Shown here: positions 37,542 to 45,736 of the stretch, piece by piece
Layout of the letters: each line of letters starts with the position of its first letter
Numbering within the stretch: position 1 is the first letter of the stretch
Translations under genes and position numbers: made by a program
Assembly (NCBI RefSeq): GCF_030814315.1
Contig: NZ_JAUSUV010000008.1
Coordinates: 62,001 to 126,000 of the forward strand
Reading direction: 5' to 3'
Length of the DNA: 64,000 nucleotides
Source: Croceifilum oryzae
GTDB taxonomy: Bacteria; Bacillota; Bacilli; Thermoactinomycetales; Thermoactinomycetaceae
Notes under the pieces: generated by a model
What the model saw: the letters and a program-made list of their open reading frames with translations, nothing else
Databases searched by the model: none
Told to the model about the DNA's origin: nothing

Positions 37542-39892
37542 TCGAATCTCAAATCAAACAAACTTTACCATTAGAAGAAGCTCTTCGACTCGCACAGCTT
37601 GGATTGAAAGTTATCCCCCTACATACGCCTGTGAATGGGAGTTGTACTTGCGGACGGAACATCTGTAAGAGTGCGGGCAAACATCCAATTTGGAGTGACT
37701 GGATGAATAAAGCAACGGATGATGTGGATGAGATTAGAAGTATCTGGAGGAAAACCCCGAACGCGAATATTGGTATTCCGATGGGAAGAACAAATGGAAT
37801 CTTTGCTTTAGATATTGATGGCTCTTCAGGAATGGAGACCCTTCAGGGTTGGATCTCCTACCACGGGGGGATCCCAGCCACTTGGCAGATTATAACGGGC
37901 GGCGGAACACAGCTCTGGTATCGAATGCCAACATATATGGACATCCCAAATAGTGTGAAGAAGGTTGGTATTAATATAGATATTCGGGGTTCTGGTGGAC
38001 AATCTGTAGCACCAGGTAGTAAGCATCCGAGTGGTAAAACATATCAATGGGTTCCAGGAAGAAGCCCTGATGAAATCAAACTGGCGGATCCTCCAGAATG
38101 GCTACTAAACAAGATTCAAGAAGTAATGGAAGCACAAAGAAAAGTGGAGCCAAGCCATGATGCAACAACTGTCACCTTTGGACAAAGCCTGAACCTAGAT
38201 TTCCTCATGAGAAAGGCAAATGAGTTAACACAGAAATCCAAGTTATTTAGAGAAGTGACTATGCAAGAAAAAGTGTTCGTTAGTGCCTCCGAGAGAGATC
38301 TCTCAATAGCCAATATTGCTGCCATTCATGGATGGTCTGATCAGGAGATTTTAGATTTCCTCATTCAATATAGGAAGTTCCATGGGGAGCATTTAAAACA
38401 CCCTCTTTATTATCAATTGACGATTACAAAAGCGAGACAATGGGCGCAAGAAAACCAAATGAATGAGCAAGCAACTCCAGACGAGGTAGAAATAGAAGCC
38501 ATTCCCTTGCCTAAACTACCTAATGTGAATTCATTTCCAACAGACATCTTCCCAAGTCCAATCGCTACTTTTTTAAATGCTGCCTCCACTTCTTTGGGAC
38601 TTCCTGCTGACTATGTAGGGATCCACATGCTCACCTTCTTAGGAACGGCTGTCGGGAGTAGCCGAATGATTGAACTCAAACCGGGCTATCGTCAACAACC
38701 CAATTTATATACATGCATCATAGCTGATACTGGGACAGGGAAATCTCCCGCACAAGAATCAGCTTTTTCTCCAATCTTAGAATCTCAGCATAAATATCAT
38801 GAAATCTATCAACAGAAAATGAAAGAATATGAGGTTGCATTTCGCCAGTATCAGGCAAAACTATCTGTCTGGAAAAAGAACTCCAAAAATCAAGATCTAC
38901 CAGAGGAGCCAGAAAAACCGCAAATGAAAGAACTTTATATTGTGCAATCAACCATCGAGGCTCTTGTAAGAGCGTTGAAGCAAAATGATCGGGGACTGGT
39001 TCTCAAAGCGGACGAGTTGTCCGGATGGATCCGCGGAATGAATCAGTACAAAGGTGGGAAGGGTGACGATCGGGAGCAATTTCTTTCTCTCTGGTCTGGA
39101 ACAGACATTAAAGTAAACCGTGTGAGAGACAATGGAGAACCCATTTTTATATCTAAGCCATTCTTTTCGGTAACTGGAAATATACCACCTGATATTGTGG
39201 CCACATTAGAAGATGAGCAAGGTGAGGATGGATTTATTCATCGTATCCTTTTTTCTTATCCTGATGTCCAAGATCCGTCTGATTGGACGTGGGTGGGGGT
39301 TCCAACAGAAGTTGTCCATGAGTATAGCCAAGTGTTAGAGGAGCTTTATCGATTGAAGCATATTGAAGTAGGAACAACCCAGAAACCCAAAGTTCTATGC
39401 CTTAGTGAGGAAGCAAAGAAGTGGTGGGAAGAGTGGTATTCGATTCATATAAACGAGATGAAGGATGAAGAATTTCCTAGAAAACTCCGTGGTCCATGGG
39501 CCAAGATGCCAAACCAACTGGCTCGAATGGCACTCATCGTTCACATGGCTCGTGTAGTTTGTAATGAGGCAACAGATGAGGAAGTAGATGCAATCAGTAT
39601 GGACCGCGCGGCGCAACTAACCAAGTACTTTAAGAGTCATGCTAAAAAAGTTTATCTCCATTTAAAAAAGACACAAGTAGATAAGCGTATAGAAGAAGCT
39701 GTGGAGTGGATACGAAAAAAGGGAGGAGTTGCACGAAAGCGTGATATTCAGATGCATCGAGTGGCGAATTGCAAGAAAAGCAGTGAAGTGGATGTGTTAT
39801 TCGGAGAGCTTCGTGATTTTGGCTATGGAACCATACAAAAAGTACAACCCAAGCGCGGGAGGCCAACATTAGAATTTGTTCTATTTGAATAA
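37538..39892 (+). CDS. PrimPol / DUF3987 primase-helicase fusion
   Basis: This 784-residue replication protein has an N-terminal archaeo-eukaryotic-type primase-polymerase domain (~10-220; acidic pair in FALDIDGSSG, then DIRGSGGQSVAPGS). Its zinc-like CTCGRNICKSAGKHPIW segment lies near residue 35. A DUF3987 helicase-like region starts near residue 330, with Walker A IIADTGTGKSP and Walker B LKADELSGWI. A C-terminal winged-helix-like region (GGVARKRDIQMHRV) may bind DNA. TTG 37538 overlaps the helicase stop. A repeat-rich, probable replication origin follows immediately. Confidence 0.88.
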   Translation: MIESQIKQTLPLEEALRLAQLGLKVIPLHTPVNGSCTCGRNICKSAGKHPIWSDWMNKATDDVDEIRSIWRKTPNANIGIPMGRTNGIFALDIDGSSGMETLQGWISYHGGIPATWQIITGGGTQLWYRMPTYMDIPNSVKKVGINIDIRGSGGQSVAPGSKHPSGKTYQWVPGRSPDEIKLADPPEWLLNKIQEVMEAQRKVEPSHDATTVTFGQSLNLDFLMRKANELTQKSKLFREVTMQEKVFVSASERDLSIANIAAIHGWSDQEILDFLIQYRKFHGEHLKHPLYYQLTITKARQWAQENQMNEQATPDEVEIEAIPLPKLPNVNSFPTDIFPSPIATFLNAASTSLGLPADYVGIHMLTFLGTAVGSSRMIELKPGYRQQPNLYTCIIADTGTGKSPAQESAFSPILESQHKYHEIYQQKMKEYEVAFRQYQAKLSVWKKNSKNQDLPEEPEKPQMKELYIVQSTIEALVRALKQNDRGLVLKADELSGWIRGMNQYKGGKGDDREQFLSLWSGTDIKVNRVRDNGEPIFISKPFFSVTGNIPPDIVATLEDEQGEDGFIHRILFSYPDVQDPSDWTWVGVPTEVVHEYSQVLEELYRLKHIEVGTTQKPKVLCLSEEAKKWWEEWYSIHINEMKDEEFPRKLRGPWAKMPNQLARMALIVHMARVVCNEATDEEVDAISMDRAAQLTKYFKSHAKKVYLHLKKTQVDKRIEEAVEWIRKKGGVARKRDIQMHRVANCKKSSEVDVLFGELRDFGYGTIQKVQPKRGRPTLEFVLFE

Positions 39893-39893
39893 G

Positions 39894-40167
39894 GAATTGT
39901 GTTGCATTGTGTTGCAGTTTTCAACACAATTATCAACAGTTATAACCCGCGTCGCTACTGGGGAAAATGATTTGTGTTGATTGTGTTGCACCTTCTATAG
40001 ATATAAAGTAATTTTTACTTACAATATATGTTAAAAATAATACCTTTTTTTCTTTTTCTCCTAATATCCTGCAACACAATCAACACAAATAGGAAAACCC
40101 AGTCATATCAAGGGAAATAATTGTTGCAAACCCCATCAACAATAATCAACACAATGCAACACAATTC
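39894..40167. other. Putative phage replication origin: nested perfect inverted repeats
   Basis: In the 287-bp gap after the primase gene, two pairs of perfect inverted repeats are nested. The outer pair is 21 bp (39894-39914 with 40147-40167; core CAACACAATGCAACACAATT). The inner pair is 18 bp (39973-39990 with 40070-40087; TGCAACACAATCAACACA). All are built from a CAACACAAT unit, with more copies at about 39921. The centre (39991-40069) is very AT-rich. This iteron/AT-rich pattern next to a primase is typical of origins. Confidence 0.65.
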
Positions 40168-40179
40168 AGGGGGTGTTAT

Positions 40180-40365
40180 ATGAAACTAGTTCAGCCTATA
40201 CGAAATGAATTGGAATTAGATGAAGTGCTCTCTAGGTTAATGAAAGGTGCAGAGTACATAGAGAGTAGGGAGTTTCAATCAAAGCCCAAAGAGTATAAAC
40301 AAGCAGTTAACGAATATTACGACCAACTTTCTTATCAAATATACAAATATAAAGGATGGTTATAG
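40180..40365 (+). CDS. Small hypothetical phage protein
   Basis: This 61-residue protein starts at ATG 40180 with GGGGGTG ten bases upstream. It is helical and charged (ELDEVLSRLMKGAEYIESREFQSKPKEYKQAVNEYYDQLSYQIYKYK). I do not recognise it. It lies between the origin-like repeats and the nuclease gene. Confidence 0.6.
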   Translation: MKLVQPIRNELELDEVLSRLMKGAEYIESREFQSKPKEYKQAVNEYYDQLSYQIYKYKGWL

Positions 40366-40367
40366 AT

Positions 40368-40652
40368 ATGGGGAAAATGCAGCGAGACAAAGGGCTACGT
40401 GCTGAGAGAGAATTTGCCAAGTTGATAGGAGGCGAGCGAGTCCCGCTCTCGGGATCAGCTGGCGGTTCCTATACAGGAGATGTCATTGGTTTGAATCTAA
40501 AGTGGGAATGTAAGGTGAGGGGGGATGGATTCAAACTCATCTATGCATGGTTAGAGAACAATGATGCACTGGCTATAAAAGCTGATCGGAAGCCGTGGTT
40601 AGCGGTGATTCCGATAGATACATTAATGGATTTACTAGAATCCCACAAATAG
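40368..40652 (+). CDS. PDDEXK-like phage nuclease (Holliday-junction resolvase-like)
   Basis: This 94-residue protein starts at ATG 40368 (MGKMQRDKGLRAEREFAKLIG). The conserved pattern E (REFAKL), GD (TGDVIG), ExK (LKWECKVR), then GFKLIYAWLENNDALAIKADRKPWLAVIP matches small PDDEXK-fold phage enzymes that cut branched DNA. It would resolve recombination or packaging intermediates. Exact substrate is not shown. Confidence 0.72.
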   Translation: MGKMQRDKGLRAEREFAKLIGGERVPLSGSAGGSYTGDVIGLNLKWECKVRGDGFKLIYAWLENNDALAIKADRKPWLAVIPIDTLMDLLESHK

Positions 40653-40664
40653 AAGGGGGTTGTC

Positions 40665-41291
40665 GTGTTGGATCCTATCAACAGAAATATAGAAGCTCTA
40701 ATAGAAATAGAAAAAGTTCGTCATGATATTTGTGAGAGATGTCCCGGAACGCTATGGGGAGCCAAAAGCATATGTCGTGTATTTCAACAACATATTTCGG
40801 AAGTTGAGTATTGTAGTGAGTGGAATAAAGATTCTTCAAGTGAAGATAGAAAAGAATACTTAGAGCCAGCTTTAGAGATTCTTCAAAGAGTAGATGAGGA
40901 TCTTAGGGACTACCACTGGATGATTAAAGAAGTAGGGAGACTGGAATCTCGTTTGAAGTTAGCTGGTGATGCGGCTACCAGTATGTATGGTATCGAAAGC
41001 ACTCTCCCAAAGCCTACAGGTCGAAATAATGATCCGGTTGGTAAAGAGGCAATTCGTCGAGTGAGACAACTTGATAGATTAGACCAGTTAAGGAGAAAGA
41101 TAAAGCATATCGAGCAAGCAGTAGAAAAGATTCAAGATGAGAAAGAACGGACTGTTTTAGAGTGTATTCTCGATGGTGAGCGTATGGGGACTATTGCTCA
41201 CCATGTCGGATTGTCTCGTCAGAAGTTGAATAAAATAAAAAGAGAAATCTCAAAGAAGATGGCTTGGGAAATGTATAGGGATGAGTTTTAA
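40665..41291 (+). CDS. Phage late regulator with sigma-70 region 4-like HTH (probable)
   Basis: This 208-residue protein has an N-terminal cysteine segment (CERCPGTLWGAKSIC), a central coiled coil, and a C-terminal HTH (RTVLECILDGERMGTIAHHVGLSRQKLNKIKREISKKMA) like the ArpU/RinA-type activators of late genes. It is the last gene of the early block and is followed at once by a tandem 9-bp repeat and promoter-like DNA, its possible target. Assignment is by position and HTH. Confidence 0.65.
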   Translation: MLDPINRNIEALIEIEKVRHDICERCPGTLWGAKSICRVFQQHISEVEYCSEWNKDSSSEDRKEYLEPALEILQRVDEDLRDYHWMIKEVGRLESRLKLAGDAATSMYGIESTLPKPTGRNNDPVGKEAIRRVRQLDRLDQLRRKIKHIEQAVEKIQDEKERTVLECILDGERMGTIAHHVGLSRQKLNKIKREISKKMAWEMYRDEF

Positions 41292-41316
41292 GCATACATT
41301 GCCTGTTTTGTCAAAG

Positions 41317-41369
41317 TTACAAAAATGACAAAATAGACAAAATGGACAGATTAGACAAGATAGACAAAA
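41317..41369. repeat. Tandem 9-bp repeats (TAGACAAAA-type)
   Basis: Six near-identical units run head to tail: TTACAAAAA, TGACAAAA, TAGACAAAA, TGGACAGAT, TAGACAAGA, TAGACAAAA. One related TTAGACA motif recurs at 43275-43281. Position just after the regulator gene and upstream of a TACAAT box (41393-41398) suggests an activator-binding array. Confidence 0.65.
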
Positions 41370-41420
41370 GTGGTGGGAGTCTCTTTGATTCTGTTACAAT
41401 GGGGTTGCAAGATCCGGAAT

Positions 41421-41452
41421 GAGGGTGGGCCAAGTGGCTCGCCTTTTTTTAT
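41421..41452 (+). terminator. Hairpin with T run ahead of the reversed accessory gene
   Basis: GGGTGGGCC AAGT GGCTCGCCT is followed by seven T. A related hairpin lies on the other side of the accessory gene at 43324-43354. The 297-bp gap 41292-41588 holds this, the 9-bp repeats and no convincing gene. Confidence 0.6.
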
Positions 41453-41564
41453 TGGTTATTTCTGTGATCCTGTATATCGAGAAGTAGAGCGTCGATCTAG
41501 AAATATAATGTTTGATATCACTAAAAGAAAAAGTGAAGGGAAATATATGGTGATGAATTAAAAA

Positions 41565-41597
41565 AATAGAGCAGGGGATTCCCCAGCTCTATTTTCT
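41565..41597. terminator. Bidirectional terminator at the end of the accessory gene
   Basis: AATAGAGC ... GCTCTATT arms with an inner GGGGAATCCCC are flanked by A and T runs. The stop codon of the 41589-43145 gene lies in the stem. Confidence 0.75.
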
Positions 41598-43145
41598 TTT
41601 TTTCTTCTTCTTTTTCTTTTTATACTTTTTCTTTTTGAGTTTTGCAGAAAGAGTTGATTTGGTTTCTGTGTCTTTGATTTCTAATGGATCTGAAGGCTCT
41701 TCCTTGGATTCTTGGTTAGGATTTGCTTCTGCACTTTCACTATCATTTTCTGTATTTGGATGATCAAGGAGATTCATTTTTGCTTTCATCTCATTTTCTT
41801 TTTCTTTCTTTTGATGTTCGAAAAGGACTTGATCAACTAATTTGTCTGTGTGTGAAAAAAGGAAGTTTATAGAAGGACAAATTGTCAGGCATTCTTCTCC
41901 TAAGAACAATAACTTATTGAAGAAAACATCGCTAACGGCAGTTGCGGGTAGTTCTGCATGTCTAGTAGTAAACCCATAGAGGTCCCATTCTTTGGATAAG
42001 GCAAGATCCCCATACTGCTTCAATCCATCCAAAATAACATCCACGAATCGATCTGGTATATGCCCTAGATTGCTTGCATACCATAGGTTTTTATTAGCTA
42101 TTTGTTTATGTGACATGTGGAAGAGCTGTCCAGATGAAAAATGGTTGATTAATCCGGATAAAGTAGTATTTACTTTTTCATTACGATCTAATGATTGATC
42201 TAACTTACCTAATCGAAAGCGTAAATCTTGAAATACTTCTTCAAATACAAGCTTTTTCCAACACTGTTCGACTAAATCTAGGTCATTCAAAATTAAGGTA
42301 ATAACATCCCTTAGTGGTGGATTGATTAGATATTCTAGAGCCTTGGTTGTATCGTTATGGAATTCCTCAATGTTTATGTAGAAATATACTTCGAGAGCAC
42401 GAAATTGCTCTTTGCTAAAAGAATTTATATTTTCCTTTGGATAAGGGAGGATGATTCCAGAATGAAATAAATGTTTAATCATATCCATTATAAAATCTTT
42501 TGAGGGTGCAAGATCATCTTGATAGGACCAAACGGGTTTTATAAGAAGTTTCTCTTCATCATAACCTACACTTAAGAGACTGTTTAATAACCATAGATCT
42601 TTGAAGTTTAAATCAGATAGTTTCCTCTTAGGAACTCTAGAAACATCATAACTTTTTTCTATCAGCTCACGATGTTCTTGTTCCTTTTGCCTTTGTTCTT
42701 CCTCCATTTTTTTTCGTTGTTCTTCTTCAATACGGTGCTTTTCTTCCTCGTATGCTTTTCTTTCCTTGTAAGTTTGTTCCAACTTGGATTTTCGCCCGTT
42801 AATACAGTTGGAACATGTACAATAAGAACGACGATTATTTTCTAAGTGATTACAGTTGGGACAATGTGTTGGCTTTTTGATTCCAGTTCTTGGTTTGCGA
42901 TAAGTAATATAATGAGTATTACAAAACGGGCATGAGCTATCTTCTATAGTAGGAGGGAACTTAGACACTAAGTTGGTAGGTCTAACACCTTTAAGCTTAT
43001 ATTCATCAATTAATACCTCTAGATCTTCTTTGGCATAGTAACGATCAATAAGTTCGTAGATTTGGACATCAGTTAAATGAGAGAGTTCTGTAGATATGTA
43101 TTCTTGTGGAATGGATGGGAGTTCGCTAGTTACTTTCATATACAT
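41589..43145 (-). CDS. Unrecognised zinc-ribbon, coiled-coil protein with a lysine tail
   Basis: This 518-residue protein is encoded against the phage transcription. Two or three zinc-binding cysteine pairs lie at ~70-115 (CPFCNTHY, CPNCNH, CTCSNC). A strongly charged coiled coil follows at ~120-165 (EEEKHRIEEEQRKKMEEEQRQKEQEHREL), then a ~280-residue folded helical region, and an acidic linker. The end is almost pure lysine/arginine (KLKKKKYKKKKKKKKRK). It has its own bidirectional terminator and an AT-rich upstream region (43146-43376). This is a typical moron or defence-gene position, between early and late genes. The tail should bind nucleic acid or membranes. No function is known to me. 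Confidence 0.8.
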   Translation of the reverse strand: MYMKVTSELPSIPQEYISTELSHLTDVQIYELIDRYYAKEDLEVLIDEYKLKGVRPTNLVSKFPPTIEDSSCPFCNTHYITYRKPRTGIKKPTHCPNCNHLENNRRSYCTCSNCINGRKSKLEQTYKERKAYEEEKHRIEEEQRKKMEEEQRQKEQEHRELIEKSYDVSRVPKRKLSDLNFKDLWLLNSLLSVGYDEEKLLIKPVWSYQDDLAPSKDFIMDMIKHLFHSGIILPYPKENINSFSKEQFRALEVYFYINIEEFHNDTTKALEYLINPPLRDVITLILNDLDLVEQCWKKLVFEEVFQDLRFRLGKLDQSLDRNEKVNTTLSGLINHFSSGQLFHMSHKQIANKNLWYASNLGHIPDRFVDVILDGLKQYGDLALSKEWDLYGFTTRHAELPATAVSDVFFNKLLFLGEECLTICPSINFLFSHTDKLVDQVLFEHQKKEKENEMKAKMNLLDHPNTENDSESAEANPNQESKEEPSDPLEIKDTETKSTLSAKLKKKKYKKKKKKKKRK

Positions 43146-43323
43146 TTCCTTCCTTAAAAAACGCCATTGAATTTAAACCATAGTTTTAGATTATATACTA
43201 AATTTGTATTTAATGGCATTATTAATTAATAATGTTAAATCATTTTTTCAGCATTTTTTATATGTAGTTTACAAATTAGACATTTTCTATGGTGATGAAT
43301 TTTTTTCGTTATAATGGGTGTGA

Positions 43324-43354
43324 GGGATGAGCCGTTTGGGTTTATCCTTTTTTT
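43324..43354 (+). terminator. Second late-region hairpin with T run
   Basis: GGATGAGCC GTTT GGGTTTATCC with seven T. It is similar in layout to 41421-41452 and lies between a TATAAT box (43310-43315) and the methyltransferase gene. Confidence 0.5.
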
Positions 43355-43376
43355 ATTGAAAGCATAGGTGATCATT

Positions 43377-44594
43377 ATGGAGATAAAAAAGATATCAATA
43401 GATCGAATTAATCCAGCTGTATACAATCCTAGAAAAAATCTACAACCTGGAGATCCCGAGTATGAGAAGCTGAAGAGATCTATTGAGGAATTTGGCTTTG
43501 TTGAGCCATTGGTGTGGAACCAGCGAACTGGTTGTCTTGTTGGAGGACACCAGCGTTTTAAGGTTTTACTTGATAGAGGATTTACTGAAGTAGAGTGTTC
43601 AGTAGTGGACTTGGATGTAGCCAAGGAAAAAGCACTGAACATCGCCTTAAACAGAATTAGTGGTGATTGGGATCTCAAGAAACTGGCTGACCTACTTGAA
43701 GATATTCAACTAACCGGGCTCGATGTGGAGCTTACTGGTTTCGACTCAAGTGAGATTGACAAGATCATGAGTGATTTCCTCTATGAGATGGAACCCGAAG
43801 AAGACAACTTTGACCTTGATGAAGAGCTAGAGAAGATTGAGGAGCTTGTTACTCAGAAGGGTGATATTTGGCAAATGGGAAAACATCGGCTCCTGTGTGG
43901 AGATGCTACAAGCTCCGAAGATATGAATCGATTAATGGATGGTCAGTTGGCCAGCATGATCTTCACTGACCCGCCCTACAACGTCAACTACACAGGCAAG
44001 ACAGTGGATGCGTTGAAAATTAAAAATGATAAGATGGGAAATCAGCAATTCTATCAGTTTCTATTTGATGCATTCTCAAATATGTATGCCGTCACTCAAC
44101 CGGGTGGCGGTATTTATATTTGTCACGCTGATAGCGAAGGCATCAATTTCAGGGGAGCGATGGTGGCTAGTGGCTGGAGTTTGAAGCAATGTATCGTCTG
44201 GGTGAAAAACACGATCGTGATGGGTCGTCAAGATTACCATTGGCAACACGAGCCAATTCTTTACGGATGGAAGCCGGGACAAGCTCACCGATGGGTGGGA
44301 GATAGGAAACAGTCAACCGTATGGGAGTATAACAAACCAGCTCGAAGCAAAGATCATCCAACAATGAAGCCTATTTCGATTCCTTCTAGAGCGATTAAGA
44401 ATTCATCTCAAGTAGGTAGTATTATTTTAGATTCTTTCCTAGGATCTGGATCGACTCTTATTGCTTGCGAGCAAACAAGCAGAATTTGTTATGGACTAGA
44501 GCTAGACCCTCGATATTGTGATGTCATAGTCCGTAGGTGGGAGAATCAAACAGGACAAAAGGCGGTGAGAGAAGGTGAAAAAGGGCAGACCTGA
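43377..44594 (+). CDS. ParB-like nuclease domain / DNA (N4/N6) methyltransferase fusion
   Basis: This 405-residue phage protein has an N-terminal ParB-type fold (~1-95, INPAVYNPRKNL ... GFVEPLVWNQRTGCLVGGHQRFKVLLDRG). A beta-class methyltransferase follows, with catalytic DPPY (FTDPPYNVNYTGK), then the SAM-binding FLGSGSTLIACEQTSRICYGLELDP at the end (motif order DPPY before FxGxG). No restriction enzyme is adjacent, so it is an orphan that may protect phage DNA or mark the packaging site. I use ATG 43377 (AGGTGATC upstream). Overlaps terS. Confidence 0.88.
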   Translation: MEIKKISIDRINPAVYNPRKNLQPGDPEYEKLKRSIEEFGFVEPLVWNQRTGCLVGGHQRFKVLLDRGFTEVECSVVDLDVAKEKALNIALNRISGDWDLKKLADLLEDIQLTGLDVELTGFDSSEIDKIMSDFLYEMEPEEDNFDLDEELEKIEELVTQKGDIWQMGKHRLLCGDATSSEDMNRLMDGQLASMIFTDPPYNVNYTGKTVDALKIKNDKMGNQQFYQFLFDAFSNMYAVTQPGGGIYICHADSEGINFRGAMVASGWSLKQCIVWVKNTIVMGRQDYHWQHEPILYGWKPGQAHRWVGDRKQSTVWEYNKPARSKDHPTMKPISIPSRAIKNSSQVGSIILDSFLGSGSTLIACEQTSRICYGLELDPRYCDVIVRRWENQTGQKAVREGEKGQT

Positions 44595-45000
44595 AAAGCT
44601 GACGGATGAGATACAACAGAAGATTGTGGACTCACTTCGAATGGGAAATTACATTGAGACAGCTGCATCGTATTCGGGGATAAGCAAAACCACCTTATAC
44701 GATTGGTTAAAAAAAGGTGCACGAGAAGAAACTGGAAAATATATGGTTTTTTCGAACGCAGTACAAGTAGCTATGGCCGAGGCCGAAATGCGGGACGTCG
44801 CTGTCATCGCCCAGGCATCCAAGGACAACTGGCAGGCCGCGGCTTGGAGACTGGAACGGAAGTATCCGAACCGATGGGGTAGGAAGACACAGCATGAGAT
44901 TAGTGGGAAAGATGGTAAGCCTATCGAGATTGCACCAAGAGAACTATTGGCAGATAAGCTGGAGCAGTTGGCCAAGAAACGAGAGGAAGAAAAGCCCTAA
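44575..45000 (+). CDS. Terminase small subunit
   Basis: This 141-residue protein has an N-terminal HTH (IETAASYSGISKTTLYDWLKKG) and the terminase-small-subunit middle (AMAEAEMRDVAVIAQASKDNWQAAAWRLERKYPNRWGRK). It recognises the packaging site and hands DNA to TerL. Start GTG 44575 overlaps the methyltransferase end by 20 bases. Unusually, four small reverse-strand genes separate it from TerL (46681). Confidence 0.85.
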   Translation: MKKGRPEKLTDEIQQKIVDSLRMGNYIETAASYSGISKTTLYDWLKKGAREETGKYMVFSNAVQVAMAEAEMRDVAVIAQASKDNWQAAAWRLERKYPNRWGRKTQHEISGKDGKPIEIAPRELLADKLEQLAKKREEEKP

Positions 45001-45024
45001 CCTATGGGGCTAGGACCTGGGGGC

Positions 45025-45276
45025 TTAAAGTAGGGAACGAAGGTCCTTCATGATGAGCGTGGGATTTCCGTTTATGTGAATTATTTTGGCTGTAAATACG
45101 GCTACTGGCTTACCAGATCTTAGGATGAACATTCTGCTTTCTGTTTCTTTGGAATGGACAATGGTTAGGTCTGTGAAGATATATCCTTCGAAACGTCCTG
45201 AATGAATAGCTTTGGCGAGTTCTCTGTAACATGTACATTCTGGAAAAAATAATTCGCTTACTATCAATTTTCTCAA
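45025..45276 (-). CDS. Small hypothetical protein, reverse-strand accessory gene 1
   Basis: This 83-residue protein starts at TTG 45276 with AAGGAGGTAAC six bases upstream. It reads MRKLIVSELFFPECTCYRELAKAIHSGRFEGYIFTDLTIV and looks like an alpha/beta fold with two cysteines. Unknown family. It has no promoter cassette of its own and lies downstream of the 45333-45527 gene behind a hairpin, so it is probably expressed by read-through. Confidence 0.65.
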   Translation of the reverse strand: MRKLIVSELFFPECTCYRELAKAIHSGRFEGYIFTDLTIVHSKETESRMFILRSGKPVAVFTAKIIHINGNPTLIMKDLRSLL

Positions 45277-45298
45277 CTTGTTACCTCCTTTTTAATAG

Positions 45299-45325
45299 CC
45301 CCTAGCTTGTGGTAGCTAGGGGCGC
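45299..45325 (-). terminator. Hairpin between reverse-strand accessory genes 1 and 2
   Basis: CCCCTAGCT / AGCTAGGGG form a nine-bp stem just after the stop of the 45333-45527 gene. The tail is TATT, so termination is likely partial. Confidence 0.55.
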
Positions 45326-45332
45326 GTTGTTC

Positions 45333-45527
45333 CTACTCAATTTCTACGTATTTACCGATTACGTCTAAAGCTTGGTTGTAGTTCTCGCACTCGGCTGTTT
45401 CTTTTACCATGGCCACTGCCTTTTGTTCTTGGCCAGACTCTTTCAATGCTCGGAAGGCTACCGATAGTAAGTGAAAAATGTTTCCGTCAGTCCCCACCAA
45501 TTTAGCTTTTGGTTTTTTTGTATTCAT
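45333..45527 (-). CDS. Small conserved phage protein, accessory gene 2
   Basis: This 64-residue protein starts at ATG 45527 after AAAGGGGGAT. It reads KAKLVGTDGNIFHLLSVAFRALKESGQEQKAVAM, then NYNQALDVIGKYVEIE. Proteins of the form 'KVKLVGTDGNxFxLLGxxxxALK...YVEV' are known to me from Gram-positive plasmids and phages but have no function. It is driven by promoter cassette R1 (45549-45645). Confidence 0.75.
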   Translation of the reverse strand: MNTKKPKAKLVGTDGNIFHLLSVAFRALKESGQEQKAVAMVKETAECENYNQALDVIGKYVEIE

Positions 45528-45548
45528 GCTTATATCCCCCTTTGTTTT

Positions 45549-45645
45549 TGTACCTCGTTGGTACATGGACATCATAGCTCTGAATGAAAAGTTAATCAAC
45601 GTAATACGTGAATTTAATTAATATTTTCGTATATAGTTAATTATG
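45549..45645 (-). promoter_or_regulatory. Repeated promoter/operator cassette, copy R1
   Basis: On the minus strand it has -35 TTGATT (45594-45599) and -10 TATGAT (45571-45576) with 17-bp spacing. The operator core ACGTATTACGT (45599-45609) abuts the -35, and an AT-rich upstream part extends to ~45645. The leader hairpin is GTACC AACGA GGTAC. Nearly identical copies lie at 46091 and 46564, and the operator matches the one at the repressor gene. Confidence 0.85.
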
Positions 45646-45693
45646 TTGGGTATATTTTAGACGAATCTAGAATTCGTTGCTTTTAGGGACGAA

Positions 45694-45721
45694 AAAAGCC
45701 CTAGGAAAATTCTAGGGCTGG
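45694..45721 (-). terminator. Terminator after accessory gene 3
   Basis: AGCCCTAGAATTTTCCTAGGGCT on the minus strand folds to a stem followed by TTTTTT, just past the stop at 45737. Confidence 0.85.
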
Positions 45722-45736
45722 GTCCTACGTAGGGAT

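Noticed and set aside
41370-41561. A 63-codon plus-strand frame before the reversed accessory gene
   Set aside because: It runs through the promoter-like box and terminator hairpin and has no ribosome site. At most its region holds a decayed gene start.
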